Origin: NVTR01 sp036480115
GTDB taxonomy: Bacteria; Pseudomonadota; Alphaproteobacteria; Rhodobacterales; Rhodobacteraceae
Reading direction: 5' to 3'
DNA length: 64,000 nt
Assembly (NCBI GenBank): GCA_965224795.1
Contig: CBDDAE010000001.1
Span: 620,001-684,000, forward strand
Shown here: piece by piece, positions 53,824 through 62,017 of the stretch
Numbering within the stretch: the first letter of the stretch is position 1
Layout: each line of letters starts with the position of its first letter
Program-made: the position numbers and the translations under genes
Notes under the pieces: model-generated
Told to the model about the DNA's origin: nothing
Databases searched by the model: none
What the model saw: the letters and a program-made list of their open reading frames with translations, nothing else

Positions 53824-55117
53824 ATATTCCGGCTGGGGCCGCGCCTTGCGTGCCAAAGCCGAAGTTGCGCGTCCGGAACGTCAAAACGGGCTAAAAGCCC
53901 TATGCGCTGACACGCCGGCACCGGCAATCGGCCAATGTCGTTCCTATGGTGACGCCGCCCTAAATGATGGCGGGCGTGCGATTGATATGACCCGGCTTAA
54001 TCGGATCACCAATTTTGACGAAAAAACCGGCATCGTTTCGGTTGAGGCGGGCCTTAGCATTGGTGATCTGGGCCGTGCTTTTGCCAATAAAGGTTGGATA
54101 CCCCCGGTAATGCCGGGTACTGGGTTTGCAACTGTTGGCGGCTGCATAGCCAATGATGTCCACGGCAAGAACCACCATGTGGCCGGTTCTTTTGGCCAAC
54201 ACGTCACCGAAATTACCCTGATCCAGAACAGCAAAACGAAACTCATTTCGTTGGCGAAAAACGCTGACCTTTTTCGCGCAACAATCGGTGGTTTGGGCCA
54301 AACAGGAATAATCGCCAGCGCAAAAATTAAAATGCTTCCCTGCAAGGGTGACATGATGGTTTTGACCGAACGCCGTATAGATGGCTGGGATGAATTCCTG
54401 TCCGTGCTTGACACATCTTCGGCCGAATACAATGTCGGCTGGATTGATGCCACAGCAAGGGGCGACAATCTGGGGCGCGGAATTCTTGAGGAAAGTGAAA
54501 TCACTTCCGGGGTATCGCCCACCAAAGGAAAGTCGCGTGTTATACCGTTCAACGCCCCGCACTGGGCCCTGTCCGCGCCTGTGGTTCGCATGTTTAACGC
54601 TGCCTATTTTCGCCGGGTTCCCGCCACCGGCCGCACCAGCGTAAAACCGATATCTGAGCCATTTTTTCCACTGGACAAAATTCACAACTGGAACCGCCTA
54701 TACGGCAAACGCGGATTTCATCAGTTTCAATGTGTGGTGCCTATAGATCAGGCTCCAGCGCTACGCCGTATGTTGGAAATTATCGCAAATTCCGGCCTGG
54801 CTTCGCCTTTGGCTGTTTTAAAACGCATGGGTAAGGGGCGTGCTGGATATCTTTCATTTCCAATGGAAGGTTACACTTTGGCGGTGGATTTTCCTAACCG
54901 CCCCCGCGCTGTAGCCTTGATCGAACAACTGGAGCGCATGACCAGTGATGCAGGTGGGCGGATTTATTTCGCTAAAGATGCCACCAGTTCAGCCAGCCAT
55001 GTCCGCGCCATGTACCCCGAACACAGCAAATGGCTGAAAGCGGTTAGTAAGGCCGACCCTGCAGGTTCACTAATAACGGACTTAATAAGACGCCTAAAAT
55101 TAAGGGACGCAACATGA
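53804..55117 (+). CDS. DprE1-like FAD oxidase (decaprenylphosphoryl-ribose 2'-oxidase type)
   Basis: A 437-residue protein of the VAO/FAD_binding_4 family. The flavin-binding segment 'FATVGGCIANDVHGKNHHVA' (residues 108-127) and the nearby 'GSFGQHV' are nearly those of mycobacterial DprE1, as are 'CRSYGDAALNDGGRAIDMTRLNRI' split into the N-terminal P-loop and the C-terminal 'IYFAKDATSSASHVRAMYP' with the catalytic lysine of the 'AKD' motif. DprE1 oxidises the 2'-OH of polyprenylphosphoryl ribose. It overlaps the UPF0104 gene by 20 bases and the DprE2-like gene by four. Confidence 0.88.
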   Translation: MHWKTVEYSGWGRALRAKAEVARPERQNGLKALCADTPAPAIGQCRSYGDAALNDGGRAIDMTRLNRITNFDEKTGIVSVEAGLSIGDLGRAFANKGWIPPVMPGTGFATVGGCIANDVHGKNHHVAGSFGQHVTEITLIQNSKTKLISLAKNADLFRATIGGLGQTGIIASAKIKMLPCKGDMMVLTERRIDGWDEFLSVLDTSSAEYNVGWIDATARGDNLGRGILEESEITSGVSPTKGKSRVIPFNAPHWALSAPVVRMFNAAYFRRVPATGRTSVKPISEPFFPLDKIHNWNRLYGKRGFHQFQCVVPIDQAPALRRMLEIIANSGLASPLAVLKRMGKGRAGYLSFPMEGYTLAVDFPNRPRAVALIEQLERMTSDAGGRIYFAKDATSSASHVRAMYPEHSKWLKAVSKADPAGSLITDLIRRLKLRDAT

Positions 55118-55851
55118 CTGAAACCTGGATCATACTTGGGGCGACGTCCTCAATGGCGCGCGCTTTCGCCCGTTCTGTTTCCCAGCAAGGCAACGCAGTA
55201 TTGCTAGCCGGTCGTGATATGACTGATATCAAACATATTGCAGCTGATTGCCTGGCACAGGGTGCTGAATTGGCCGAGGCAATAAAGTTTGATGCGCGCG
55301 ATGCCAAAGGTTTTGCCGCAATCATAAAACGTGCTCAGGCTCTGGAAGGCCAGATCAATGCTGCTGTATTTGTCGGCTCTATGCCAACGCAAGACGAAAT
55401 TGACGCCGATCCCAGCTTGATCGATGGCACTGTCATTGATAACTACGCTGGCCCCGCCCGGTTCTTGCAAATGTTGGCCCCGGTTCTGGAAGAACGCGGC
55501 GGCGGTACTGTCGTTGGCGTAGGCTCTGTTGCTGGCGATCGCGGACGCATTGGCAACTATGTCTACGGATCAGCCAAGGCAGGGTTTCACACCTATCTGG
55601 CCGGGCTACGCAACCGCCTGACCCGATCGGGCGGCCATGTTGTAACGGTAAAGCCGGGTTTTGTTGACACGGCTATGACCTGGGGGATCGAAGGTATGTT
55701 CCTGGTCGCCAAGCCGGAAAAAGTGGCCGAGGATATCCTGAAAGCCGTCAAAAAGAAAAAAAATACGATCTATACGCCGTTCTTTTGGCGTTACATCATG
55801 TTGATCATCACCCACATCCCGGAATTTATTTTCAAGAAACTGTCAGTCTAG
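55114..55851 (+). CDS. DprE2-like SDR (keto-ribose to arabinose reductase type)
   Basis: A 245-residue SDR. The cofactor loop is 'ILGATSSMARAFARSV', the active site 'VGSVAGDRGRIGNYVYGSAKAG' split over Ser, Tyr and Lys. The C-terminus 'WRYIMLIITHIPEFIFKKL' closely resembles that of DprE2, which reduces the 2'-keto intermediate to polyprenylphosphoryl arabinose. Its ATG overlaps the DprE1-like stop, so the two are made together. The end overlaps by four bases the convergent HAD-UbiA gene. Confidence 0.87.
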   Translation: MTETWIILGATSSMARAFARSVSQQGNAVLLAGRDMTDIKHIAADCLAQGAELAEAIKFDARDAKGFAAIIKRAQALEGQINAAVFVGSMPTQDEIDADPSLIDGTVIDNYAGPARFLQMLAPVLEERGGGTVVGVGSVAGDRGRIGNYVYGSAKAGFHTYLAGLRNRLTRSGGHVVTVKPGFVDTAMTWGIEGMFLVAKPEKVAEDILKAVKKKKNTIYTPFFWRYIMLIITHIPEFIFKKLSV

Positions 55852-57296
55852 GGCGACACCACCAACCCAAACCATTCCTGCCAGATGCCGGCTGCATAAA
55901 ACATCATCGACAGCACCAGGAACAATAGCCCAAGACCGCGCCGGTCGCGCAGGGCAAAAACAATCGGGTCGTAATCCTGTTTGCCGAAATATCCAAGGCG
56001 CAGCATTCGCACCAGCCAAAGTGCCATCGGCACCATCGCCACCCATAAAATCCATTGGGTCGGATATAACTCGCGGGCCTGATCCGATAGCGAATACAGA
56101 AAAAAGATGACCAAAGCCCCGACAATACCCAGTGCTGCGATATTAAGCAGATCACCTCTGTCATTTCGCCCGTAGCCCCGCCCGGGCAGGTTTTCGTCTG
56201 AGGTCGCTTGCGAAAGCTCTGTCAGTCGTTTGACGCAACCCAAGTTAATGAATACCGGGAAAATAAAGATCAGCATGAAAATCGAAACTTCAACCTGTGT
56301 CGCTGCCGCCCCGGCGATGACACGCAAAGTATAAAGTGTAGCCAGAACAGCGATATCAATCCAACGCATTCGTTTCAGGCGCAATGAATAGGCCAGCGAC
56401 AACAGCATGTAGGTCATAACAACCATCAGAAATGTTGTTCCCAGCCAAGCGCCCAACCCCAAGGCCACCACCCCAAGAATAAAACACGTAACCATGCCCA
56501 CAGAAATGGGCACGGCCCCGCTGGCGAAGGGGCGACGGTGTTTTGTGGCATGCAGTCGGTCTGCTTCAAGATCCAGCAGATCGTTGACTATATATATAGA
56601 TGATGCAGCCGCTGAAAACGCCACCATGCCTAGCAACGCCATACTCAGCGCCTGCATGGTAAAATCATGCGAGGCCAATAGCGGCAATAATAGCAGGATA
56701 TTCTTTACGTATTGATGCGGGCGCAGGGCCCTGATGAGATCGCGAAAATTCCAATCGCCTGGAAATTCAGAAACTTTCTTCCCCTGGCTTTCCAGATCCC
56801 GGCGAATTTCCGGGTGACTACCGACGACCAGCGCCTGATCAGCAACTTCCCAAATCGGGACATCAACCTTTTCGTTGCCTGCATAGTCAAATTTGCCCGC
56901 GCCATACCGCTGAACCAAGGCATCCGCTTTTTTGCTGCCCTTTAAGTTTACGCTGCCTTCTGAGGCCAACACGTTTTGCGAAAGCCCGTGATCCGCAGCC
57001 AACCTGCGAACCAAATCAATATTTGATGCTGACGCTAATACAACCTCTCGACCCTTGGCGATCTCTTCGTCGGCAAAGTCTTTTATTTCATCGTTCACCG
57101 GCAAAAGATCGGTGCGAAGGTCGGCCAGCTCTACCAGCTTGGCCTTTAGTACGGCCGGTTTTGTAATATGTTTCGCTGAAGCGCGTAGCGTTTCCGTTGG
57201 ATTATTGCCCAACCCAGCCCAAAAACATTCAAACAACATATCTGTTTTCAGGAATGTTCCGTCTACATCCAGAACCAGTGGCTTAGATTTACTCAT
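55848..57296 (-). CDS. HAD phosphatase-UbiA prenyltransferase fusion (DPPR synthase-like)
   Basis: A 482-residue two-domain protein. Residues 1-180 are a HAD domain with 'LVLDVDGTFLKTDMLF' (DxDGT nucleophile) and 'VVLASASNIDLVRRLA'. Residues 190-482 are a UbiA domain with eight to nine helices, 'LRPHQYVKNILLLLPLLA' and the prenyl-phosphate motif 'NDLLDLEADRLHATKHRRP', close to the mycobacterial phosphoribosyl transferase Rv3806c. One chain could therefore add phosphoribose to polyprenyl phosphate and remove its 5'-phosphate. ATG at 57296 is one base after the stop of the lytic transglycosylase. It converges with the DprE1/E2-like pair. Confidence 0.87.
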   Translation of the reverse strand: MSKSKPLVLDVDGTFLKTDMLFECFWAGLGNNPTETLRASAKHITKPAVLKAKLVELADLRTDLLPVNDEIKDFADEEIAKGREVVLASASNIDLVRRLAADHGLSQNVLASEGSVNLKGSKKADALVQRYGAGKFDYAGNEKVDVPIWEVADQALVVGSHPEIRRDLESQGKKVSEFPGDWNFRDLIRALRPHQYVKNILLLLPLLASHDFTMQALSMALLGMVAFSAAASSIYIVNDLLDLEADRLHATKHRRPFASGAVPISVGMVTCFILGVVALGLGAWLGTTFLMVVMTYMLLSLAYSLRLKRMRWIDIAVLATLYTLRVIAGAAATQVEVSIFMLIFIFPVFINLGCVKRLTELSQATSDENLPGRGYGRNDRGDLLNIAALGIVGALVIFFLYSLSDQARELYPTQWILWVAMVPMALWLVRMLRLGYFGKQDYDPIVFALRDRRGLGLLFLVLSMMFYAAGIWQEWFGLVVSP

Positions 57297-57297
57297 G

Positions 57298-58122
57298 TTA
57301 ATTTTGGGCCTCTTGCACAGCAAACACACATCCGTCCGAAACAAACTGCGGTGGCGTTATACAAAGGCCGCGCGCCACGCTCCAGGCTGCCAGGACCTTT
57401 GGCACATAGGCCCGTGTTTCCGGGAAGTCTGGAACTTTGCCCCGTGTCTTAATGGCATTTTCTCCGGCATTGTAAGCGGCCAATACTAGTAATGGGTCGC
57501 CATCAAATTCTTTCATCAGCCAGTCCAGATATGCAACCCCGCCCAGAATATTTTCTTGCGCATTGTTGGCATCACTAACACCAAACCGTTCGGCGGTGGC
57601 CGGGATAAGCTGCATAAGGCCCTGCGCCCCTGCCGTACTGAGCGCGTCTATATTGCCGCCGCTTTCCACACCTATGACCGCCAGAACCAGCGCTGGTGAA
57701 ACGCTTGTCCCCACCGTCGCCGTTAATATATCGGTGCCAAACATCTGCGCCAACTCTTGCATGACTTGCAACCTTGGCCCGACCACGCCGTTTTGTGCAC
57801 CGACATTATTCAAATGGTTAACGGCGGCTTCCAGACGGCCCGCACTGGCTTGGTTCAAATCTGGTGACAGTTCTTCCCAAAACCAAGCCGACGCATCAGG
57901 CGATGGTTCAGGCGTTGACGGGGGGTCGGCCGGCTTTGGGGCTGGTGTAGCGATCTGCTGGGACGGATCAATCTGTACGTCGATTAGGTTTTTCGCCCCT
58001 GCAGCCGGGACTTTGAGCCGCCGAAATGTAAATTCAGGGAAAGGCGCTGGATCCTGAGCCAGAAGGGAAACAGGAATTAACCCAGTCACGGACATCAAAG
58101 TAATGAAAATTACATGCTTCAT
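57298..58122 (-). CDS. Lytic transglycosylase (SLT domain)
   Basis: A 274-residue exported protein. Residues 1-22 are a signal peptide, followed by a proline-rich linker ('PAPKPADPPSTPEPSPD') and an SLT domain from about residue 140. The catalytic glutamate is in 'VIGVESGGNIDALS', with 'GAQGLMQLIPATAERFGV' and 'AYNAGENAI' as the other SLT motifs. It cuts peptidoglycan. It could help assemble the Tad pilus encoded on the other side of the intergenic region, or belong with the polyprenyl-sugar gene one base downstream; sequence does not decide. Confidence 0.92.
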   Translation of the reverse strand: MKHVIFITLMSVTGLIPVSLLAQDPAPFPEFTFRRLKVPAAGAKNLIDVQIDPSQQIATPAPKPADPPSTPEPSPDASAWFWEELSPDLNQASAGRLEAAVNHLNNVGAQNGVVGPRLQVMQELAQMFGTDILTATVGTSVSPALVLAVIGVESGGNIDALSTAGAQGLMQLIPATAERFGVSDANNAQENILGGVAYLDWLMKEFDGDPLLVLAAYNAGENAIKTRGKVPDFPETRAYVPKVLAAWSVARGLCITPPQFVSDGCVFAVQEAQN

Positions 58123-58477
58123 ATCGAATTCACCTACCCCAGTACTATTTTTTCCTAAGGTTTTCGCAAAAATTTAAGCAGAAATCCAGAAGTCTGTTTT
58201 GAAATTCGATAAAACAATCGCTATTCCCGTTTATTGTTTTCAGATTGACATCAATCCAAAGGCACCAAAAAACTTTTTAATCATTATATTTCAACAAGTT
58301 AAGTGGTTAACTGCCTTGAATTACAATGGACTACAAAATTGTACGACTCACGCCGCACTCCTGCCCCAATCAACCGGCTTATTAGCGTCATACCAAGTCG
58401 GTGACAGGGCAAACGATTTAGCCCAACGAGATCTGACAGGGTAACTTGAAATGAGCAACTAATGTTCGGAGGACGAA
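58123..58477. other. Intergenic promoter region of the Tad/Flp locus
   Basis: 355 bases of AT-rich DNA between the lytic transglycosylase and the first pilin gene. It includes the interrupted palindrome GTTAA-GTGG-TTAAC (58298-58311), a candidate operator. No gene is seen. A strong GGAGGACGA ribosome site at 58469-58477 precedes the first pilin frame. Confidence 0.55.
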
Positions 58478-58657
58478 ATGAAACGGTTGAATGTGATGCA
58501 AAGCTTCAAACACGAAGATGGTGCAGCAACCTTTGACTGTGATGTTTTTACCGCTGCCAAAGTTGGCCTTATCAATGTCGTACAAATGCCGGTTTCCGGC
58601 GGTACTTCAAGTCTGGCTGACAAAACAGTTCATACCTGTCTGCTCACACTGTCGTAA
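58478..58657 (+). pseudogene. Degenerate Flp pilin paralogue
   Basis: An intact 59-codon frame with a strong GGAGGACG ribosome site. Compared with the next two pilins it keeps 'EDGA', 'SGGTSSLADK' and the same length, so it is a paralogue. However, the pilin core 'VDWVVLTAAIVGLGI' is changed to 'FDCDVFTAAKVGLIN', placing Asp and Lys inside the hydrophobic helix and losing the Trp after the Asp. The tail 'TVHTCLLTLS' differs from the functional copies. It probably cannot pack into a pilus; a diverged specialised pilin is the alternative. Confidence 0.65.
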
Positions 58658-58702
58658 CTTACTAGACGCATCCCGCGTCACAACACAATCTGGAGAAATA
58701 CA

Positions 58703-58882
58703 ATGACACTTATTAACTTTATCAATGACGAAGACGGCGCCGTAACAGTTGACTGGGTCGTTCTGACCGCAGCCATCGTTGGCCTGGGTATTGCAGTTCT
58801 GACATCGGTTTCCGGTGGTACAACTAGCCTGGCCGACAAAATCAGCGGCAACCTGGCTACTATGAGCGTTGCTACAGGCTAA
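58703..58882 (+). CDS. flp: Flp family type IVb pilin
   Basis: A 59-residue prepilin. A short charged leader ends in 'NDEDG', and the mature part starts 'AVTVDWVVLTAAIVGLGIAVL', a single hydrophobic helix, then 'TSVSGGTTSLADKISGN'. The cleavage site would be G|AVTVDW; the classical Flp E-Y pair at mature positions 5-6 is D-W here. TGGAGAAA is the ribosome site, and a strong terminator follows at 58907. It forms the Tad pilus rod. Confidence 0.88.
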   Translation: MTLINFINDEDGAVTVDWVVLTAAIVGLGIAVLTSVSGGTTSLADKISGNLATMSVATG

Positions 58883-58906
58883 TTCGAAGCCTTTTAGACG
58901 ACCTAA

Positions 58907-58938
58907 GGGCCGCGCTTGAAAATAGCGCGGCCCTTTTT
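58907..58938 (+). terminator. Rho-independent terminator after the second flp gene
   Basis: GGGCCGCGC (58907-58915) and GCGCGGCCC (58925-58933) form a perfect nine-pair GC stem with a nine-base loop, followed by five T residues. It should let pilin mRNA accumulate separately from downstream genes. Confidence 0.92.
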
Positions 58939-59087
58939 CTGTCTAGTGTTTGCTTTTACGCTTTATTGTTTTTGCGAAGTACATTTTTCCCCTATCTTCG
59001 GACAAATTCTAGCCCTAATCGTGGGCAAGTATTGGCCAAGTTTTGATCATACGTTCTCAACAACGTGGTTTTATTTGGAGAAACATC

Positions 59088-59276
59088 ATGCACAGCATGT
59101 TTAAAAACTTTAAAAAAGACGAAGACGGTGCTGTCACCGTTGACTGGGTTGTATTGACTGGCGCTATTGTTGGCCTTGGCATTGCAGTCATCGCTTCTGT
59201 TAGCGGCGGTGCACGTGACACTGCAAGTGGACTTGGCGCTAACTTGGGTGCCCGTTCAATTACAATTCCTGGATAA
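59088..59276 (+). CDS. flp: Flp family type IVb pilin (second functional copy)
   Basis: A 62-residue prepilin with leader 'MHSMFKNFKKDEDG' and mature start 'AVTVDWVVLTGAIVGLGIAVI', again with D-W in place of E-Y. The tail 'ARDTASGLGANLGARSITIPG' differs from the 58703 copy. ATG at 59088 has TTTGGAGAAA upstream, like that copy. It is set off by terminators on both sides, so it has its own promoter in the 59-base-pair-poor gap 58939-59087. Which pilin is the major subunit is not evident. Confidence 0.88.
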   Translation: MHSMFKNFKKDEDGAVTVDWVVLTGAIVGLGIAVIASVSGGARDTASGLGANLGARSITIPG

Positions 59277-59291
59277 GTCGAAAACGAAAAA

Positions 59292-59323
59292 GGGTGCCGG
59301 GCAAAACCTGGCACCCTTTTTTT
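59292..59323 (+). terminator. Rho-independent terminator after the third flp gene
   Basis: GGGTGCCGGG (59292-59301) pairs with CCTGGCACCC (59307-59316), allowing one G-T pair, with a five-base loop, followed by seven T residues. Confidence 0.92.
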
Positions 59324-59496
59324 ATGCCGGAACAATCAAACCGCATTGTCCGCAAATCCCCTAATATTCTTTGACCAGACACGCTTTGTTCAAGGTTATG
59401 CCGCATTTCGGGATTACCAACACAGCAGTAATTTATCATTGGTCTGCAGAAATTCGACTTAAGAGGCTGCCGATCAAAATCTGAAAGGGCTGTAAA

Positions 59497-60366
59497 ATGC
59501 GTTTGGTTTTTGGACTGGTTTTAATTTTGGGCGTAGGACTGGCAGGTTTTGCCGTCTATATGGCCCGTGGATATATAGGCGAACAAAATGCGGCGTTGGC
59601 ATTAGAGCGCGAAGCACGTTCACAAATGATCGAAACCGTTAGTGTTTATGTTTCAACCCGCGCCTTACGCTACGGCGAACGGTTACGCGAAGAAGACGTT
59701 CGCGAAGTACGTTGGCCAACAGAATCTCTGCCGGAAGGCGTTTTCCATCAGTCAGAAGATATATTCCCCAATGGTACAGGTGACCAAGACCTACGTACTG
59801 TGGTACGGGCTATGGAAATTGGTGAAGCAGTTCTGGCGGTTAAGGTTACCGGCCCCGGCGAAGATGCAGGCGTTTCTTCCCGGTTGGGTAAAGGCATGCG
59901 CGCATTTGCCATTAAAGTCGATGTATCTTCTGGTGTTTCGGGCTTCTTGCGCCCGGGTGACCGGGTTGATGTTTACTGGACCGGTAAAGCATTTTCGGCA
60001 GACAATGAACGTCGTGGGCAAGAGCTGACACAACTTATCGAAACTTCGGTAAAACTGTTGGCTATTGACCAGATAGCCGATGAAGATCGAAATACAGCAA
60101 CCATTGCCCGAACTGTGACAGTTGAAGCAACACCTAAACAGGTCGCAGCTTTCGCCCAGGCCCAGGCCACGGGGCGGTTGACCCTGTCGCTGGTCGGCGC
60201 CGAAGAAGTTGAAGCTGCCGAAGCAGTTTCGATCAACAGTCTTGATCTGCTTGGCATCGAACGCCAGCAAATTGTCGAAGCACAGGCTCAACGCACCTGT
60301 ACGATTAGAACACGTAAGGGCGCGGAAATTATTGAAACACCGATCGCCTGTAACGTTGAAAACTAA
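59497..60366 (+). CDS. cpaB: Flp pilus assembly protein CpaB/RcpC
   Basis: A 289-residue protein with one N-terminal membrane helix (about 3-23). 'VYVSTRALRYGERLREEDVREVRWP' is the SAF domain and 'MRAFAIKVDVSSGVSGFLRPGDRVDVYWTGKA' starts the RcpC domain. It works at the secretin in the Tad pilus machinery. AAGGGCTG lies upstream of the ATG. The gene is after the pilin terminators, so it has a separate promoter. It is followed by cpaC. Confidence 0.93.
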   Translation: MRLVFGLVLILGVGLAGFAVYMARGYIGEQNAALALEREARSQMIETVSVYVSTRALRYGERLREEDVREVRWPTESLPEGVFHQSEDIFPNGTGDQDLRTVVRAMEIGEAVLAVKVTGPGEDAGVSSRLGKGMRAFAIKVDVSSGVSGFLRPGDRVDVYWTGKAFSADNERRGQELTQLIETSVKLLAIDQIADEDRNTATIARTVTVEATPKQVAAFAQAQATGRLTLSLVGAEEVEAAEAVSINSLDLLGIERQQIVEAQAQRTCTIRTRKGAEIIETPIACNVEN

Positions 60367-60388
60367 ATCCAAAAATTAATAATTTGGA

Positions 60389-60416
60389 CAGGGCGGACCA
60401 AATCTGGTTCGCCCTG
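60389..60416. other. Perfect 12-bp hairpin between cpaB and cpaC
   Basis: CAGGGCGGACCA (60389-60400) and TGGTTCGCCCTG (60405-60416) pair over twelve positions (one G-T) around AATC. No T tract follows on the plus strand, so it is not a standard terminator; mRNA processing or partial attenuation between cpaB and cpaC is possible. Confidence 0.55.
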
Positions 60417-60578
60417 CCCGACCATCCAGCAACATCTGGTGCAGGTGTTGCGACTTATCCACATAAGGCCCCCCCCGCAGTGGATTGATTCTTGCAATAA
60501 AAATCAGTTTCACGCATGGTGCCGACAAATGGGCGTTTAAATGACCCATAACGAGGCGTGATCGGAGAGGCAGGTCAC

Positions 60579-62012
60579 ATGAAAATCGACAGATTCCTAA
60601 AAGCCGTTGTAGTCGGCTTAACATTATCCATTGGTACAGCTCCTGTAGCTAGCGCTGAAACCTTGCGTGTTATGCAAGGGTCTGCGTCAAGCGCATTGAA
60701 TGTATCCATGAACCGAGCAGTGGTCGTCGAATCCGACGAACCCTTTGCAGAGGTTTCAATCGCCAATCCCGGAATTGCGGATATTTCCACACTTTCGGAT
60801 CGCACATTATATGTGTTGGGCAAAGCACCGGGGCGTACAACGCTTACCCTTCTGGGGCCGGATGCACGGCTGATCACCAATGTAGAAATACATGTGTCAC
60901 CCGATATCGCTGAATTCAAAGAGCGTTTGCGGCAAATTCTACCCAATGAGCATATAGAAGTACGCACCGCCAATGACGGCATCGTACTTTCTGGTACCGT
61001 TTCCAGCATAGCCCGGCTTGATCGTGCTTTGGATTTGGCAAACAGATATGCGCCAGATCGTGTGTCTAACCTTATGATGGTTGGCGGCACGCAACAGGTT
61101 ATGTTGAAAGTACGCTTTGCAGAGATGCAGCGTTCAGTATCCAAAAGCCTGCAGGGTGGTTTAACCGCTGATTTCGGTGGACCAAACCTAAATCTTGCCA
61201 CAGGTGGCGGTAGTGGCGGCTTGTTTGGCCTTCCCCCTGCTGTTCCTGGTGGATTGGGTGTTATTTCCTCTGCACTTTCTTTGGACAGCAACGCCAAAGG
61301 TGGCGCGGTATTTGGCTTTGATATCGGTGCTGTACAATTGCAAGTCATGCTTGAAGCGCTTGAAAGTAAGGGCATGGTTCGAACTTTAGCAGAACCAAAC
61401 CTGACAGCATTGTCTGGTCAAACTGCGAAATTCCTTGCCGGTGGCGAATATCCAATACCAGTACGCCAGACTAACGGCGCAATCCTGGTTGAATATAAAC
61501 CGTTTGGTGTTGAACTTAACTTCACCCCACGTGTTGTAGATGGCGATGTGATCAATCTGGAACTGACGGCGTCGGTTTCTGGCATTGATACCACAAACGC
61601 ATTTACGGCAGACGGCTTTTCGATCAACGCCTTTAAGCGTCGTGAAACATCAACAACTGTTGAAATGCGCGACGGTGAAAGCTTTGCAATCGCTGGTTTG
61701 CTACAGGATGATTTCAGAGACCTTGCTGGACAGGTGCCATGGCTTGGGGATCTTCCCATTCTTGGTGCGTTGTTTCGTAGTTCTGAATATGAACGTGAGC
61801 AATCAGAGCTGGTAATCATTGTAACACCGCATCTGGTGACCCCTACCCGGGGTGAGGCCTTGGCATTGCCAACGGATCGGGTTCGCCCGCCGACCGAAGC
61901 AGAGTTCTTCCTGTTCGGTAAATCCGCCTCAAACAATCGCCCAACAACCGGCGGAGCCGGAGAAGTCGCAAGACAAGACTTCAGTGGGTCCTACGGCTAC
62001 GTGATGGAGTGA
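60579..62012 (+). CDS. cpaC: Flp pilus secretin CpaC/RcpA
   Basis: A 477-residue outer-membrane secretin. A signal peptide (about 1-26, cut after 'PVASA') precedes a pilus-type N-domain ('VVVESDEPFAEVSIANPGIADI'), a BON-like segment ('ERLRQILPNEHIEVRTANDGIVLSG') and the secretin pore domain ('AEPNLTALSGQTAKFLAGGEYPIPV', 'VPWLGDLPILGALFRS'). It forms the channel through which the pilus leaves the cell. ATG at 60579 follows GGAGAGGCAGG. The stop is five bases before the OmpA-family gene start. Confidence 0.95.
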   Translation: MKIDRFLKAVVVGLTLSIGTAPVASAETLRVMQGSASSALNVSMNRAVVVESDEPFAEVSIANPGIADISTLSDRTLYVLGKAPGRTTLTLLGPDARLITNVEIHVSPDIAEFKERLRQILPNEHIEVRTANDGIVLSGTVSSIARLDRALDLANRYAPDRVSNLMMVGGTQQVMLKVRFAEMQRSVSKSLQGGLTADFGGPNLNLATGGGSGGLFGLPPAVPGGLGVISSALSLDSNAKGGAVFGFDIGAVQLQVMLEALESKGMVRTLAEPNLTALSGQTAKFLAGGEYPIPVRQTNGAILVEYKPFGVELNFTPRVVDGDVINLELTASVSGIDTTNAFTADGFSINAFKRRETSTTVEMRDGESFAIAGLLQDDFRDLAGQVPWLGDLPILGALFRSSEYEREQSELVIIVTPHLVTPTRGEALALPTDRVRPPTEAEFFLFGKSASNNRPTTGGAGEVARQDFSGSYGYVME

Positions 62013-62017
62013 TCGAC

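Noticed and set aside
60575..61375. A 266-codon open frame antisense to the secretin gene.
   Set aside because: The secretin motifs are clear on the plus strand; the antisense translation is low in recognisable structure and has no ribosome site.
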